A DNA stretch of 64,000 nucleotides from Firm-04 sp045617625 (lineage in GTDB: Bacteria; Bacillota; Clostridia; Oscillospirales; Ruminococcaceae). Both the position numbers and the translations under genes were made by a program. The stretch spans positions 10,157 to 74,156 of the forward strand of contig JAZLJA010000022.1 in NCBI GenBank assembly GCA_045617625.1. The letters run 5' to 3'. This document shows, one piece after another, positions 8,648 through 17,976 of this stretch (its first letter is position 1; each line of letters opens with the position of its first letter). The notes beneath the pieces are model-generated. The model was given only the letters and a program-made list of their open reading frames with translations, searched no databases and was not told where the DNA came from.

Positions 8648-10051
8648 ATGAAATCTGGTTTCATTCGTTTAGTGGCAGTTCTATCTGCTGTCTGCATCAC
8701 CGCAGGCTCGATGCTGTATCCGGAAATGCCGCAAAACGTTGCCGCCAAAACAATTGCTGAAATTGATGCCGAAAAAAAGAAAAAGCAAAACGAGATCAAC
8801 GCAAAACAGCAGGAACTCGACAGTCTTGCCAATGATATCAGTAAACAGGAAGCTTATCAAAAAGCACTTCAGGAGAAGATCGACCTCATCAACTCCAAAC
8901 TTCTCCTCATTGATTCCCAGCTTTATAGTCTGTATGCAGACATTGATGCCAAAGAAGCGGATATCGCTCAGCTGGAAGTTGACATCGTCCATCAGCAGCA
9001 AGCAGTCGAGAATGGACTCGATGAGTTCAAATCCCGCATCCGCACTATGTATGTTCACGGCAACGACAGTCTCCTCTCTGCGCTTGTCGGAGCAAGCAAT
9101 TTTTATGATGTCCTTGCAAAAATCGACCTCATCAATCGCGTTGCAAAACACGATGATGAAATGGTCGAAGATCTGAATGCCGAACTCCAGTCGCTTTCAA
9201 AAAATCAGGAAGACTTAACCGCCCGTGTGCAGGCACTCAATCTGAAAGTGACAGAAACCGAATCCATTCAGAAGGAATTTAACGAAAGCCGCGCAGAACT
9301 TGATGATGCAATGACGCAATCTGAAGAAGCCCAAAAAGAACTTGAGCAGGAACAGCTCGAAGCTGCTAAAGAGATTTCGATGGGCAAACAAGATCTCATC
9401 AAACTGGAAGAAGAACGCGATCAGATCATCATTGAAGAAGCACGCAAAGCTGCGGAAGAAGCAAGAAGAAAAGAAGAAGCACGCAAAAAGGCTGAAGCCG
9501 AAGCAAAACGCAAAGCAGAGGAAGAAGCACGAAAAAAAAAGCAGACCACTGCACCTGTCAATAACGGCGGAGGTAAAACCACCACCACCAAAACCACGAC
9601 CAAAGCGCCTGTCACTCAACAGCCTGTATATCGAGGCGGTAAGCTCGCATGGCCGGCACCCGGATTCTATCACATCTCCAGCCCATTTGGATGGCGTTGG
9701 GGCAGAAATCACAACGGAATCGACATTTCCGGCGGTGGTATCCAGGGTTCTAATGCGTGTGCTGCTGCTTCGGGAACTGTCACAAAGATCTACGCCGGAT
9801 GTTCTCATAATTACAGTGGTTTCTGCGGCTGTAATTATGGATGGGGCAACTACGTAATGGTCAGCCACGGAAACGGTATGGTAACACTTTATGCGCATTT
9901 GCAGCATGTTTCTGTTTCGGTTGGTCAGTCTGTGTCTGCGGGTACGGTCGTTGGTAAAATTGGTTCCACAGGCAATTCAACGGGTTTCCATCTGCACTTT
10001 GGTGTGTTGGTCAACGGCTCTTACGTCAACCCGCAGAATTATCTGAATTAA
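8648..10051 (+). CDS. Coiled-coil M23 peptidase, second tandem copy
   Basis: Secreted paralogue of the preceding gene, 467 residues. Signal peptide MKSGFIRLVAVLSAVC to about residue 35, then a coiled coil that matches the first copy closely (YQKALQEKIDLINSKLLLIDSQ; MYVHGNDSLLSALVGAS is shared nearly verbatim). Next come a Lys/Ala/Glu-rich helix (about 275-325), a short Thr linker and an M23 domain with HNGIDI and HLHFG intact. The Cys insertion CSHNYSGFCGC is also conserved. It differs from copy one mainly in replacing the long Thr linker by a charged helix. Start ATG 8648 preceded by GAAAGGATG. Probably co-transcribed with ftsEX. Confidence 0.9.
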   Translation: MKSGFIRLVAVLSAVCITAGSMLYPEMPQNVAAKTIAEIDAEKKKKQNEINAKQQELDSLANDISKQEAYQKALQEKIDLINSKLLLIDSQLYSLYADIDAKEADIAQLEVDIVHQQQAVENGLDEFKSRIRTMYVHGNDSLLSALVGASNFYDVLAKIDLINRVAKHDDEMVEDLNAELQSLSKNQEDLTARVQALNLKVTETESIQKEFNESRAELDDAMTQSEEAQKELEQEQLEAAKEISMGKQDLIKLEEERDQIIIEEARKAAEEARRKEEARKKAEAEAKRKAEEEARKKKQTTAPVNNGGGKTTTTKTTTKAPVTQQPVYRGGKLAWPAPGFYHISSPFGWRWGRNHNGIDISGGGIQGSNACAAASGTVTKIYAGCSHNYSGFCGCNYGWGNYVMVSHGNGMVTLYAHLQHVSVSVGQSVSAGTVVGKIGSTGNSTGFHLHFGVLVNGSYVNPQNYLN

Positions 10052-10083
10052 CCTTTTTTGTGCAGATACGCGCATTCATATCG

Positions 10084-10117
10084 AAACGGCAGGAAGTCGA
10101 AATGCTTCTTGCCGTTT
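10084..10117 (+). terminator. Hairpin between M23 gene and S41 protease
   Basis: AAACGGCAGGAAG pairs with CTTCTTGCCGTTT across an eight-base loop. The bases after the stem are CCTGCCATTTT, so it is a weak terminator or a processing hairpin. Confidence 0.4.
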
Positions 10118-10147
10118 CCTGCCATTTTGATATGAGAGGCAAATCCT

Positions 10148-11329
10148 GTGAATAAGAAAATCAGTCTCGGATTAACATTGAGTCTAATGGCTCTCGTTGC
10201 TTCACTCACATTTGTACTTACATTTGCATATGCAAACAAGGCGTTCAATCTGAAAGTTTCAGAGGTGGACCGTCTTTCTGAAAAGTATGGAAAACTTGCC
10301 GAACTGAATCAGGCTGTCGACGATTATTTCTATACTGAACCGGATGACGACAAACTCATGGATGGAATGCTTGCAGGTTATGTTGCAGGACTGCAAGACC
10401 CATACAGCGCATTTCTTACTGCGGAACAATATTCGGAACGGCAAGACCAGACCGCCGGTGTATATACAGGAATTGGCATATCTGCCATTCCAACCGAACA
10501 GCAAGAGATCCTGATTGTATCTGTCACAAAAGGCGGACCTGCTGATGAAGCCGGTCTTGTCCCCGATGATGTTATTGTCCGCGTCGAAAACCTGCTTGTT
10601 TCTGATGACTATTCTGCTGCCATAGATGCCATTACCGGCGAAGCTGGCACTCGCGTCAATCTGACCGTGCGCAAAGCAGCTTCCAATACGGAAAAACGCA
10701 TATCTGTGGTACGCAGAAGTATCGATGAAACCACTGTCACATCTTCGATGCTTGATAATCATATCGGTTATATTCATATCTCAAAATTTCGGAGTGTTTC
10801 TGTCAACCAGTTTTTGAATGCCATGACGGAATTACAAAAAACAGGTGCAGAAGGATTCCTGTTCGATGTACGTGAAAACGGCGGCGGACTGCTCTCTGCG
10901 CTTGAAGCAATGGTGGATCCGCTGCTTCCCGAAGGCGAACTTGCCCATGCGTACTTTAAAAATGGAGAACGGCAAGCAATTCTCACATCGGATGCAAATC
11001 AGCTTGAAATGCCGATCGTTGTGTTAATGAACGGCAATACAGCCAGTGCTTCTGAATTATTCGCTTGTGTTCTGCGTGATTATGCAGGTGCTGTTCTTGT
11101 CGGTGAAAAATCTTTCGGCAAGGGCATCATGCAAACCACATTTCCGCTTTCTGACGGCAGTGCCGTTATCTTAACAAACGCAACCTACGCCACAGAAAAA
11201 ACGCCCTGCTATCACGGAATCGGTTTGGAGCCGGATGTGAAATCCGCACTTGACACCGATGCTGAGGAAGACACGCAGCTTGCAGATGCACAGTCTGTGC
11301 TGCTTGATTTGATCAAAAAAGCTTCCTGA
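10148..11329 (+). CDS. S41 carboxyl-terminal processing protease (CtpA/CtpB type)
   Basis: Extracytoplasmic serine protease anchored by an N-terminal signal/TM segment (about residues 5-28). A PDZ domain spans about 95-180 (GVYTGIGISA and GGPADEAGLVPDDVIVRVE). The S41 catalytic core follows, with NGNTASASELF (probable nucleophile Ser300) and GEKSFGKGIMQ (probable general base Lys325), the usual 25-residue spacing. 393 residues. GTG start at 10148 behind GAGAGGC. In Clostridia a ctp gene often follows ftsEX and an M23 gene, where such proteases trim wall hydrolases or signalling proteins; that role is inferred here. Confidence 0.92.
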   Translation: MNKKISLGLTLSLMALVASLTFVLTFAYANKAFNLKVSEVDRLSEKYGKLAELNQAVDDYFYTEPDDDKLMDGMLAGYVAGLQDPYSAFLTAEQYSERQDQTAGVYTGIGISAIPTEQQEILIVSVTKGGPADEAGLVPDDVIVRVENLLVSDDYSAAIDAITGEAGTRVNLTVRKAASNTEKRISVVRRSIDETTVTSSMLDNHIGYIHISKFRSVSVNQFLNAMTELQKTGAEGFLFDVRENGGGLLSALEAMVDPLLPEGELAHAYFKNGERQAILTSDANQLEMPIVVLMNGNTASASELFACVLRDYAGAVLVGEKSFGKGIMQTTFPLSDGSAVILTNATYATEKTPCYHGIGLEPDVKSALDTDAEEDTQLADAQSVLLDLIKKAS

Positions 11330-11525
11330 CAGTAGGATCCTGTAACATCATGATATAACATTTCTGTGTTCTTTCGCTGCTGCATCGTTCTGATTCATCC
11401 ATACGGACAGTATATGATGTTTCAGATCATGCAAGCCAAAGACACATTCGTGTGAATCAGGTTCGTACAAGTCCTTGATTTGCTTGACAAACACATTCCC
11501 ATGCAATCCCCTTTTCCACCATAGA

Positions 11526-11543
11526 CGGATTCATAGGAATCCG
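11526..11543 (+). other. Small hairpin upstream of the GH26 leader ORF
   Basis: CGGATTC and GAATCCG form a seven-base stem with an ATAG loop, ending eight bases before the SD of the 16-codon leader ORF. It could influence access to that SD. The rest of 11330-11525 holds nothing recognised. Confidence 0.35.
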
Positions 11544-11568
11544 ATAATGAAAGGAGGCGGACGGGTCC

Positions 11569-11619
11569 ATGTCGATTGAATCCGTTTCGCAAGGTGTATT
11601 CCGCCTGATGAATGTATGA
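11569..11619 (+). CDS. 16-residue leader ORF coupled to GH26 gene
   Basis: ATG at 11569 is preceded by AAAGGAGGCGG (11550-11560), the best SD in this intergenic region. The frame reads MSIESVSQGVFRLMNV and stops at TGA 11617-11619. Its last bases overlap the GH26 start as ATGA, and the GH26 ATG has no SD of its own. Translation of the GH26 gene therefore probably depends on reinitiation after this peptide. The peptide has no run of a single amino acid, so classical attenuation is not indicated. Function beyond coupling unknown. Confidence 0.6.
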   Translation: MSIESVSQGVFRLMNV

Positions 11620-13244
11620 AAAAAGTGATTACCAATATGCGATGGATCCTGCGTTCTGTTCTATTGGTACTACTGATTTTCACTCTGGTGCTTGCATTTT
11701 TGATTTTCCCGAGCAAAGACGACCAGAATCAGCGCAGTAACTCGCAGTTTTATGAAAACCTTTCGTATTGGAGCAAAGAAACCCCGCTTGCTGCCGATGA
11801 ACTTGCCCCTGACATCTACCAATTCGATGTCCCTGACATTGCAAAATCAGAGGTGGCGTTTTCGGTTGAAGCTGAGGACGTTAAAGAACATACGAAGGGG
11901 GTTCATGTTGCTCACAAACGCGACAACTATCAGGGAGAGGGATATCTGTTCAATCTCCCGAAAAATACGGAAAGTGCTGTGACATTTCCTGTAACTGTAC
12001 CGACCACACAACACTACGACATTACCATCTGCATGGCTTCCGACCGCAATTCGGATAATGCTTTGCGTGTGGGAGATAATTTGCTCTCACGATTTTCCAT
12101 CAGCGGCACAGGAAAATTTACCCGTGTGACATTCTATGGAATTTTCTTGGAAGCTGGTAAGACTTCCGTCAGCATTGACACGCTCGATGGCGGCATTGAT
12201 GTCGATTATCTTGAGCTGACAAACGACACTTCTATTGACGACATTTCGTTTTCTATCGAGAAAGAACCTTGCAATCCCAATGCGACAGAAGCTGCAAAAA
12301 AGCTTTATAAGGTTCTTGCATCGCAATGGGGCGAAAAAATCATCACAGGTCAATACGCATCGGATAATTCCAACCGCGAACTTTCCACGATTTACGAAAC
12401 AACGGGACAGCTTCCCGTGATTCGTTTCGGTGAACTCGGCACGGAAAATGACTTGCAGCAGATCGAAGCCGCAATGGACTGGCATCTATATACAGGCGGT
12501 GTTGTCGGGTTGATGTGGCACTGGAATGCGCCCAACACAAGTACCGTCTATGCCAAGGAAAGCGGATTCAGTCTCACCAAAGCAATTTACGCGGTTGACA
12601 CCAATAAACTTGCAACAATGTCCTCTGAGGAAATTGCCGCACTTGTCGAAAGCAAAGAAATCCCGGAAACCTGCAAGCTATTGATCAACGATATCGACGA
12701 AATTGCTGCGCAACTAAAAAAGCTCGCAAATATGGATATTCCCGTTCTCTGGCGTCCGCTTCATGAGGCGAGCGGCGGATGGTACTGGTGGGGCGCATCC
12801 GGAGACAAAATGTATAACGCCCTCTGGAATCTCCTGTATCAGCGTCTTACAACCTATCATGAATTGAACAACCTGATCTGGATCTGGAACGGACAAAGCA
12901 CGAATTATCTGGTGGATGATGACACATTCGATATTGCATCCGTTGATGTGTATTTGTCCAGCGACATGACCTATGGAAGCCGCTATGAACAATTTCTTTC
13001 ACTGGCACGCATCACCAGCGGCAAAAAAATGCTCGCCCTCAGCGAATGCAGTTCATTGCCCAATATGGAAATGATGCTGCTTGATCATACAATCTGGTCG
13101 TTCTACGGTTTATGGTATGGCGAATACATCATGAACAGCGACGGTTCGTTCTCGGATTCGTATTATTCAAGTAATGATTTGTATAATCTATACAACTCTG
13201 ACCGTGCTTTGAGTCTCAATGATTTTCTGGCACTTTGCCAATAA
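11616..13244 (+). CDS. Membrane-anchored GH26 beta-mannanase with N-terminal CBM35-like domain
   Basis: Predicted endo-acting beta-1,4-mannanase held at the cell surface. N-terminal uncleaved-looking signal anchor (residues 9-32). Residues about 80-195 form a beta-sandwich resembling CBM35 (AFSVEAEDV, RDNYQGEGYLFN, DTLDGGIDVDYLEL). The GH26 barrel spans about 215-540. Catalytic glutamates are visible: acid/base E384 in WRPLHEASGGWYWW and nucleophile E477 in ALSECSS. No dockerin, so it is cell-bound rather than cellulosomal. It is followed by a GH130 phosphorylase, giving a mannan-to-mannose-1-phosphate route. Confidence 0.9.
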   Translation: MKKVITNMRWILRSVLLVLLIFTLVLAFLIFPSKDDQNQRSNSQFYENLSYWSKETPLAADELAPDIYQFDVPDIAKSEVAFSVEAEDVKEHTKGVHVAHKRDNYQGEGYLFNLPKNTESAVTFPVTVPTTQHYDITICMASDRNSDNALRVGDNLLSRFSISGTGKFTRVTFYGIFLEAGKTSVSIDTLDGGIDVDYLELTNDTSIDDISFSIEKEPCNPNATEAAKKLYKVLASQWGEKIITGQYASDNSNRELSTIYETTGQLPVIRFGELGTENDLQQIEAAMDWHLYTGGVVGLMWHWNAPNTSTVYAKESGFSLTKAIYAVDTNKLATMSSEEIAALVESKEIPETCKLLINDIDEIAAQLKKLANMDIPVLWRPLHEASGGWYWWGASGDKMYNALWNLLYQRLTTYHELNNLIWIWNGQSTNYLVDDDTFDIASVDVYLSSDMTYGSRYEQFLSLARITSGKKMLALSECSSLPNMEMMLLDHTIWSFYGLWYGEYIMNSDGSFSDSYYSSNDLYNLYNSDRALSLNDFLALCQ

Positions 13245-13248
13245 TCTC

Positions 13249-13277
13249 TTGCGAAATCCGTTTTTTTGTGGTATAAT
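13249..13277 (+). promoter_or_regulatory. Promoter for GH130 gene
   Basis: TTGCGA (13249-13254), 17-base spacer, TATAAT (13272-13277), placed just after the GH26 stop. The GH130 gene can thus be transcribed on its own. Confidence 0.65.
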
Positions 13278-13326
13278 ACTACTATAGTTTTTGCGAAAGC
13301 AAAGATAGAAAGGCGGATTTAACTTT

Positions 13327-14316
13327 ATGAATGTTAATGTAATCAACGGCGTATCCATTCCAAATTTGCCTTGGCAGGAAAAACCTGCCGATTGTCACAA
13401 TGTGATTTGGCGTTTTGACCACAATCCCGTCATTCCAAGAGACATTATTCCCTGCGCCAACAGCGTGTTTAATAGTGCTGTTGTGCCATTTGAAGGCGGT
13501 TTCGCAGGCGTTTTCCGTGTCGATGATCGCGGACGCAACATGGAACTGCATGCTGGTTTTTCAAAAGACGGATTTCATTGGGACATTATGCCCGAACGAA
13601 TTCAGTTTGAAACTGATATTCCTGAGATGACAGAATTCCAGTACGGCTATGATCCCCGTGTTGTCTGGATTGAAGACAGATTTTACATCACTTGGTGCAA
13701 CGCCTACGGGTGGAAACCGACGATCGGCATTGCATACACCTATGATTTTAAGACGTTTCATCAGCTTGAAAATGCCTATCTCCCGTTCAACCGAAACGGT
13801 GTGCTGTTCCCGCGGCGCATTCAGGGAAACTACATGATGATGAGCCGTCCCTCTGACAGCGGTCACACACCATTCGGAGATATCTATGTTTCGCAGTCCC
13901 CTGACATGACTTTCTGGGGTAAACACCGCCACATGATGGGCCCATCAAAACCGTGGGAATCGACCAAGATCGGGGCTGGGCCTGTTCCAATCGAAACTGA
14001 CCGCGGCTGGCTGATTTTCTATCACGGCGTGCTGACCTCCTGCAACGGTTACGTATATAGTTTTTCGGCTGCCTTACTTGATAAAGATGAACCGTGGAAA
14101 GTTCTCAAACGCGGCAAGGATTACCTCATCAGCCCGCAAACACTTTACGAATGCGTTGGCGATACACCAAATGTGACATTCCCCTGTGCCAACCTCGTCG
14201 ATGCAGACACAGGCAGAATTGCAATCTACTATGGCTGCGCTGACACAGTCACCGGACTTTGCTTTACAACGGTTAATGATGTGATCGAATGGCTCGACAA
14301 CAATTCACAAATCTGA
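13327..14316 (+). CDS. GH130 beta-1,4-mannoside phosphorylase
   Basis: Cytoplasmic inverting phosphorylase of family GH130, 329 residues, five-bladed propeller. Family features: NPVIPRDIIPCANSVFNSAV near the start, GYDPRVVWIEDRFYITWCN, and GAGPVPIETDRGWLIFYHG. No signal peptide. GH130 enzymes of Ruminococcus split mannosyl-glucose or mannooligosaccharides with phosphate to mannose-1-phosphate. The short length fits the mannooligosaccharide-acting type better than the longer mannosylglucose type, but substrate cannot be settled from sequence. Adjacent GH26 supplies mannooligosaccharides. Confidence 0.9.
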   Translation: MNVNVINGVSIPNLPWQEKPADCHNVIWRFDHNPVIPRDIIPCANSVFNSAVVPFEGGFAGVFRVDDRGRNMELHAGFSKDGFHWDIMPERIQFETDIPEMTEFQYGYDPRVVWIEDRFYITWCNAYGWKPTIGIAYTYDFKTFHQLENAYLPFNRNGVLFPRRIQGNYMMMSRPSDSGHTPFGDIYVSQSPDMTFWGKHRHMMGPSKPWESTKIGAGPVPIETDRGWLIFYHGVLTSCNGYVYSFSAALLDKDEPWKVLKRGKDYLISPQTLYECVGDTPNVTFPCANLVDADTGRIAIYYGCADTVTGLCFTTVNDVIEWLDNNSQI

Positions 14317-14320
14317 TTTT

Positions 14321-14354
14321 AAGCAGTACGTGGTTTTCCGCGTACTGCTTTTTT
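14321..14354 (+). terminator. Terminator after GH130 gene
   Basis: AGCAGTACG and CGTACTGCT form a nine-base stem with a 10-base loop, followed by a run of T. Clear Rho-independent terminator. Confidence 0.8.
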
Positions 14355-14374
14355 CGCAGAAATTCAGTTTTCAC

Positions 14375-14403
14375 TTGACCTTTTGACAAAAAAAGTGTAT
14401 AAT
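14375..14403 (+). promoter_or_regulatory. Promoter for ppk
   Basis: TTGACC (14375-14380), 17-base spacer, TATAAT (14398-14403), directly after the GH130 terminator and about 50 bases before ppk. Confidence 0.7.
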
Positions 14404-14454
14404 AATTGTAACATTGCTTGATTCTACGAATAATCCCGCAAAGGAGTGTCATAT

Positions 14455-16533
14455 ATGCCCCAATCTGTGTTTGAAAACCGCGAACTCTCATGGCTGCGAT
14501 TCAATCAACGTGTACTGGAGGAAGCACAGTGTGTTTCGGTGCCGTTGTTGGAACGCCTTGGTTTTACAGCAATTTTCCAATCCAATCTGGACGAATTTTT
14601 CCGCGTTCGTGTTGGTAAACTGATGCGCGATAAAAAGGAAAGACCACAAAAAAAAGATAAGCTCTCAAATAAAAAACCCGCAGCACAACTGGATGCGATT
14701 TATGATGCTGTTCGGGCACTCACCCCCGGTCGTGATGCGGCGTATCATGAAATTATGGGAAATCTGCGTCAGTATGGTCTTGAACAGATCACACTTCACA
14801 CCGCAACGTCTGCTGATCGCAGCATCATGAGTGAGTGGTTCAAGCGCGAAATCCGCCCTGTTGCAATGCCAACAATCGTCGACAAGGGAAAACCGATTCC
14901 TTTTTTACGCGACAGATGTCTCTATGTCGTGTTACGACTCGAATCAAAATCGGAAATTCGCATGGGCATTCTGCCTGTATCTGATCAATGTCCGCGCATG
15001 GTACGTCTGGGCGGCGGAAGATTTATTCTTGCAGAAGATGTCATTCTTGCATATGCACACACGCTCTTTGGCAATTCAAAAGTCATTGATCGCACGATCC
15101 TCCGCGTCACACGATCCGCAAATATCACTCTTTCCGATATTGCACCGATCTGCACAGGCGATTATCGAACAGATATGGAAACGATGCTCCAGGAACGCAA
15201 ACGACTTCCGATCGTTCGCATAGAGTTATCTGAAACATTCTACCGTCCTGCACTGGAATATCTTTGCAAAAAACTTGGATTATCCGAAAAGCAAGTGTTT
15301 TACGCAAAAGCCCCACTTGACCTGTCGTTTGCATTTGATTGCAAGCATTTCGTCACCAATCCTGAATTGCAGTATAATCGGCTTGTGCCGCAGAAATCAG
15401 CGGCAGTTGTTGAACAGCGTTCGATGTTTTCACAGATCCGCAAACAGGATCTTCTGCTTGGATATCCATATGAAAGCATCAGACCTTTTCTTCGCCTGCT
15501 GGATGAAGCTGCGGATGACCCTGCGGTTCTCAGCATTCAAATCACACTTTATCGTATGGCAAGAGACAGCCGCGTGATCGCTGCTCTTTGCGAAGCTGCC
15601 GGACACGGCAAACAGGTCACAGCACTGACTGAACTGCGTGCAAGATTCGATGAGGAAGGCAATATTGAATGGGCAAAGGTTCTCGAACGTGCAGGCGTCC
15701 GTGTGATCTATGGTCCGTCTGAGTATAAGGTTCATTCCAAACTTCTTCGCATCACTCGAAAAATGCGCGGCAAAATCGAAACGTTTACTCAGGTTGGTAC
15801 AGGAAACTATAACGAAAAAACAGCAGCCATTTACACAGATTATTGTCTTATGACGGCTGATCCGATTCTTGGAGACGAAGCAGGGGCTGTGTTTGATGCG
15901 CTTGAACACAACCGCCTGCCGGAACCGCAGGAACATCTGCTTGTCGCTCCGCTTGGTCTGCGCAGCCGTATTCTTCAGCATATGGACGACGAAATTGCCT
16001 ATGCGCTAAATGGCGAAGAAGCTTTTATCGGTCTGCGAATGAATGGACTTTGCGACGTTAAAATTCTGGAGAAATTGGTGGAAGCATCAAAAGCAGGTGT
16101 CAAAATTGAACTTCTTGTGCGCGGTATCTGCTGCGTGATCCCTCAGATTCCGGAAGAAACCGAAAATATTGAGGTTCGCAGTGTCATTGGCAGATATCTT
16201 GAACACGGACGTGTATTTTTCTTCGGCACGCCACAGCGGCAGATCGCATATATTGGTTCCGCTGATTTCATGCCGCGAAATACCACCAAACGTGTGGAAA
16301 TCTGTGCACCTATCCGCGATGCAGCCATCCGTGCACGTCTGTTTGAGGAATTTCAGCTGCAGTTTCATGACCGTGTCAAAGCTCGCATACGCTTGAGTGA
16401 CGGCGATTATTGTCTGCCCGATGCTCCTCCTGATGCGATTCCGTCACAGGAAGAACTGCACCGTCGTGCTTATGAGCAAACGGTCGGAATCGGGGCGGCA
16501 GAAAAAATAAAATCCAAAAAGAAGAAAGGGTAA
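14455..16533 (+). CDS. ppk: Polyphosphate kinase 1
   Basis: Makes polyphosphate from ATP reversibly. 692 residues, full length for PPK1. N domain starts NRELSWLRFNQRVLEEA, followed by the head domain. The two catalytic phospholipase-D-like domains contain LDEAADDPAVLSIQITLYR, the region EYKVHSKLLRI with the phosphorylated His, and GTGNYNEKTA. ATG 14455 is chosen because AAGGAG at 14441-14446 is eight bases upstream; the in-frame GTG at 14446 overlaps that SD. It ends four bases before the next gene. Confidence 0.95.
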   Translation: MPQSVFENRELSWLRFNQRVLEEAQCVSVPLLERLGFTAIFQSNLDEFFRVRVGKLMRDKKERPQKKDKLSNKKPAAQLDAIYDAVRALTPGRDAAYHEIMGNLRQYGLEQITLHTATSADRSIMSEWFKREIRPVAMPTIVDKGKPIPFLRDRCLYVVLRLESKSEIRMGILPVSDQCPRMVRLGGGRFILAEDVILAYAHTLFGNSKVIDRTILRVTRSANITLSDIAPICTGDYRTDMETMLQERKRLPIVRIELSETFYRPALEYLCKKLGLSEKQVFYAKAPLDLSFAFDCKHFVTNPELQYNRLVPQKSAAVVEQRSMFSQIRKQDLLLGYPYESIRPFLRLLDEAADDPAVLSIQITLYRMARDSRVIAALCEAAGHGKQVTALTELRARFDEEGNIEWAKVLERAGVRVIYGPSEYKVHSKLLRITRKMRGKIETFTQVGTGNYNEKTAAIYTDYCLMTADPILGDEAGAVFDALEHNRLPEPQEHLLVAPLGLRSRILQHMDDEIAYALNGEEAFIGLRMNGLCDVKILEKLVEASKAGVKIELLVRGICCVIPQIPEETENIEVRSVIGRYLEHGRVFFFGTPQRQIAYIGSADFMPRNTTKRVEICAPIRDAAIRARLFEEFQLQFHDRVKARIRLSDGDYCLPDAPPDAIPSQEELHRRAYEQTVGIGAAEKIKSKKKKG

Positions 16534-16536
16534 ACC

Positions 16537-17841
16537 ATGCAAAAGAACCCCAAAAGCGGAAAATTCTGGTTTGCTATCGTTACATACGGCATTGTATTAT
16601 TCGTCGGATTGCAGCATCTGGATGTTGTCAAAAAATTATTCGTCTGGATCCTCGCCCTGCTCCAACCGATTGCCTTCGGACTTGGCATTGCCTTCATCAT
16701 AAACCTGCTTATGGATATTTTCCGCGACCACATTTTCAAAGGTTTGGCAACATCAGATACTGAATGGAAAAACAAACTTGCAACTGCACTTTCGGCGCTC
16801 TCGACGTTGTTGGTCGCTGCCGCATCTGTCACAGCAGTCGTGTTTTTGATCGTTCCTGAAGTCAGCGAAGCAATCAATATGCTGATTGAAAAAATGCCAA
16901 CCAGTTCCGATGCCGTTTTTTCTTACCTGAATGACAAGCTGCAATCCATCCACGCACCGCAATCGCTGATTACGCAAATCAATGAATTCAATATGGATTG
17001 GGAACAGTTCATTCAATTCATTTCCGGAATTCTGGAAGGAAAGGTGCAAACATTACTCGGAACTGCATTCTCCGCAACTGCATCTGTGGTGTCAACATTT
17101 ACGAACGTTATTCTCGGATTGATTATCGCTGTTTATATTCTTGCACAGAAGAAGCGTTTTACAGAAGTGCTGAAGAAAATCATCATGCTGATCGTACCTG
17201 AACATCTCCATGAGAAAACCACTGACATCCTGAACCTGACAAACATTTCGTTCAAAAATTTCATTTCAGGACAGATTTTGGAAGCTTTCATCATTGGCGC
17301 ACTTTGCATCATTGGTTTGACAATTTTCCGTTTCCCATATGCACTGGCGATTGGAATGCTGACAGGAATCACCGCACTTCTTCCGATTATCGGCGCATGG
17401 ATCGGCGGCGGCATCGGACTTCTGCTCGTCTGGGTGGATTCGCCTGACAAAGCCATTTGGTTCATCTTATTCATTGTGGTTTTGCAGCAGTTGGAAGGAC
17501 AGTTTATCTATCCCAAAGTAATCGGTGATCGTCTTGGATTGCCCGGACTGTTGGTATTGCTTGCCGTGATTCTCGGCGGCGGTATCGGTGGTATTGTCGG
17601 TATTATGTTTGCTGTTCCGATTTTCGCAATTCTATATACGCTGCTCAAACAGGAGATTGAACGCCGCGAAAAAAATACGCCTCCAAATGAAAAGAAAGCA
17701 GTCACAGAATCTGCAAAATCGGAACCCGTTCCAACACCTGTTTCAGTAACGGCACCACCAACACCATCTGCACCCAAATCAACTCCCAAACCATCCACAA
17801 AACCCAAGCAGCAAACATCCAGAAAACGCAAACACAGATAA
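16537..17841 (+). CDS. AI-2E/PerM family permease
   Basis: 434-residue membrane protein. Paired TM helices at both ends of a long amphipathic middle (about 60-200), then the family block FISGQILEAFIIGALCIIG, YALAIGMLTGITALLPIIG and GLPGLLVLLAVILGGG. Members are proposed exporters or transporters (AI-2 release, Na+/H+ exchange, polyprenyl-related), so no substrate is assigned. The C-terminus is a Pro/Thr/Lys-rich cytoplasmic tail ending in basic residues. Separated from ppk by three bases, probably one transcript. Confidence 0.88.
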   Translation: MQKNPKSGKFWFAIVTYGIVLFVGLQHLDVVKKLFVWILALLQPIAFGLGIAFIINLLMDIFRDHIFKGLATSDTEWKNKLATALSALSTLLVAAASVTAVVFLIVPEVSEAINMLIEKMPTSSDAVFSYLNDKLQSIHAPQSLITQINEFNMDWEQFIQFISGILEGKVQTLLGTAFSATASVVSTFTNVILGLIIAVYILAQKKRFTEVLKKIIMLIVPEHLHEKTTDILNLTNISFKNFISGQILEAFIIGALCIIGLTIFRFPYALAIGMLTGITALLPIIGAWIGGGIGLLLVWVDSPDKAIWFILFIVVLQQLEGQFIYPKVIGDRLGLPGLLVLLAVILGGGIGGIVGIMFAVPIFAILYTLLKQEIERREKNTPPNEKKAVTESAKSEPVPTPVSVTAPPTPSAPKSTPKPSTKPKQQTSRKRKHR

Positions 17842-17930
17842 TAAGAATGTCCTGTGATTTGGTCGGAACTCATAATGAGGCATTACCGTAACAACTAGAA
17901 AGCGGGATACAACAAGTTATCAAACAAAAT

Positions 17931-17970
17931 CCAGATACTTCTCGGTCAGAAGTATCTGGATTTTCGTTAT
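17931..17970. terminator. Bidirectional terminator
   Basis: CCAGATACTTCT and AGAAGTATCTGG make a perfect 12-base stem with loop CGGTC. T-rich tails follow on both strands (ATTTTCGTT on plus, ATTTTGTTT on minus). It serves the converging permease and DUF4353-dockerin genes. Confidence 0.85.
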
Positions 17971-17976
17971 ATTATA

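Noticed and set aside
11330..11525. Minus-strand open stretch (about 60 codons ending near 11350) in the gap before GH26
   Set aside because: Frame is protein-like but has no ATG with SD and no family match I can name; kept as non-coding.
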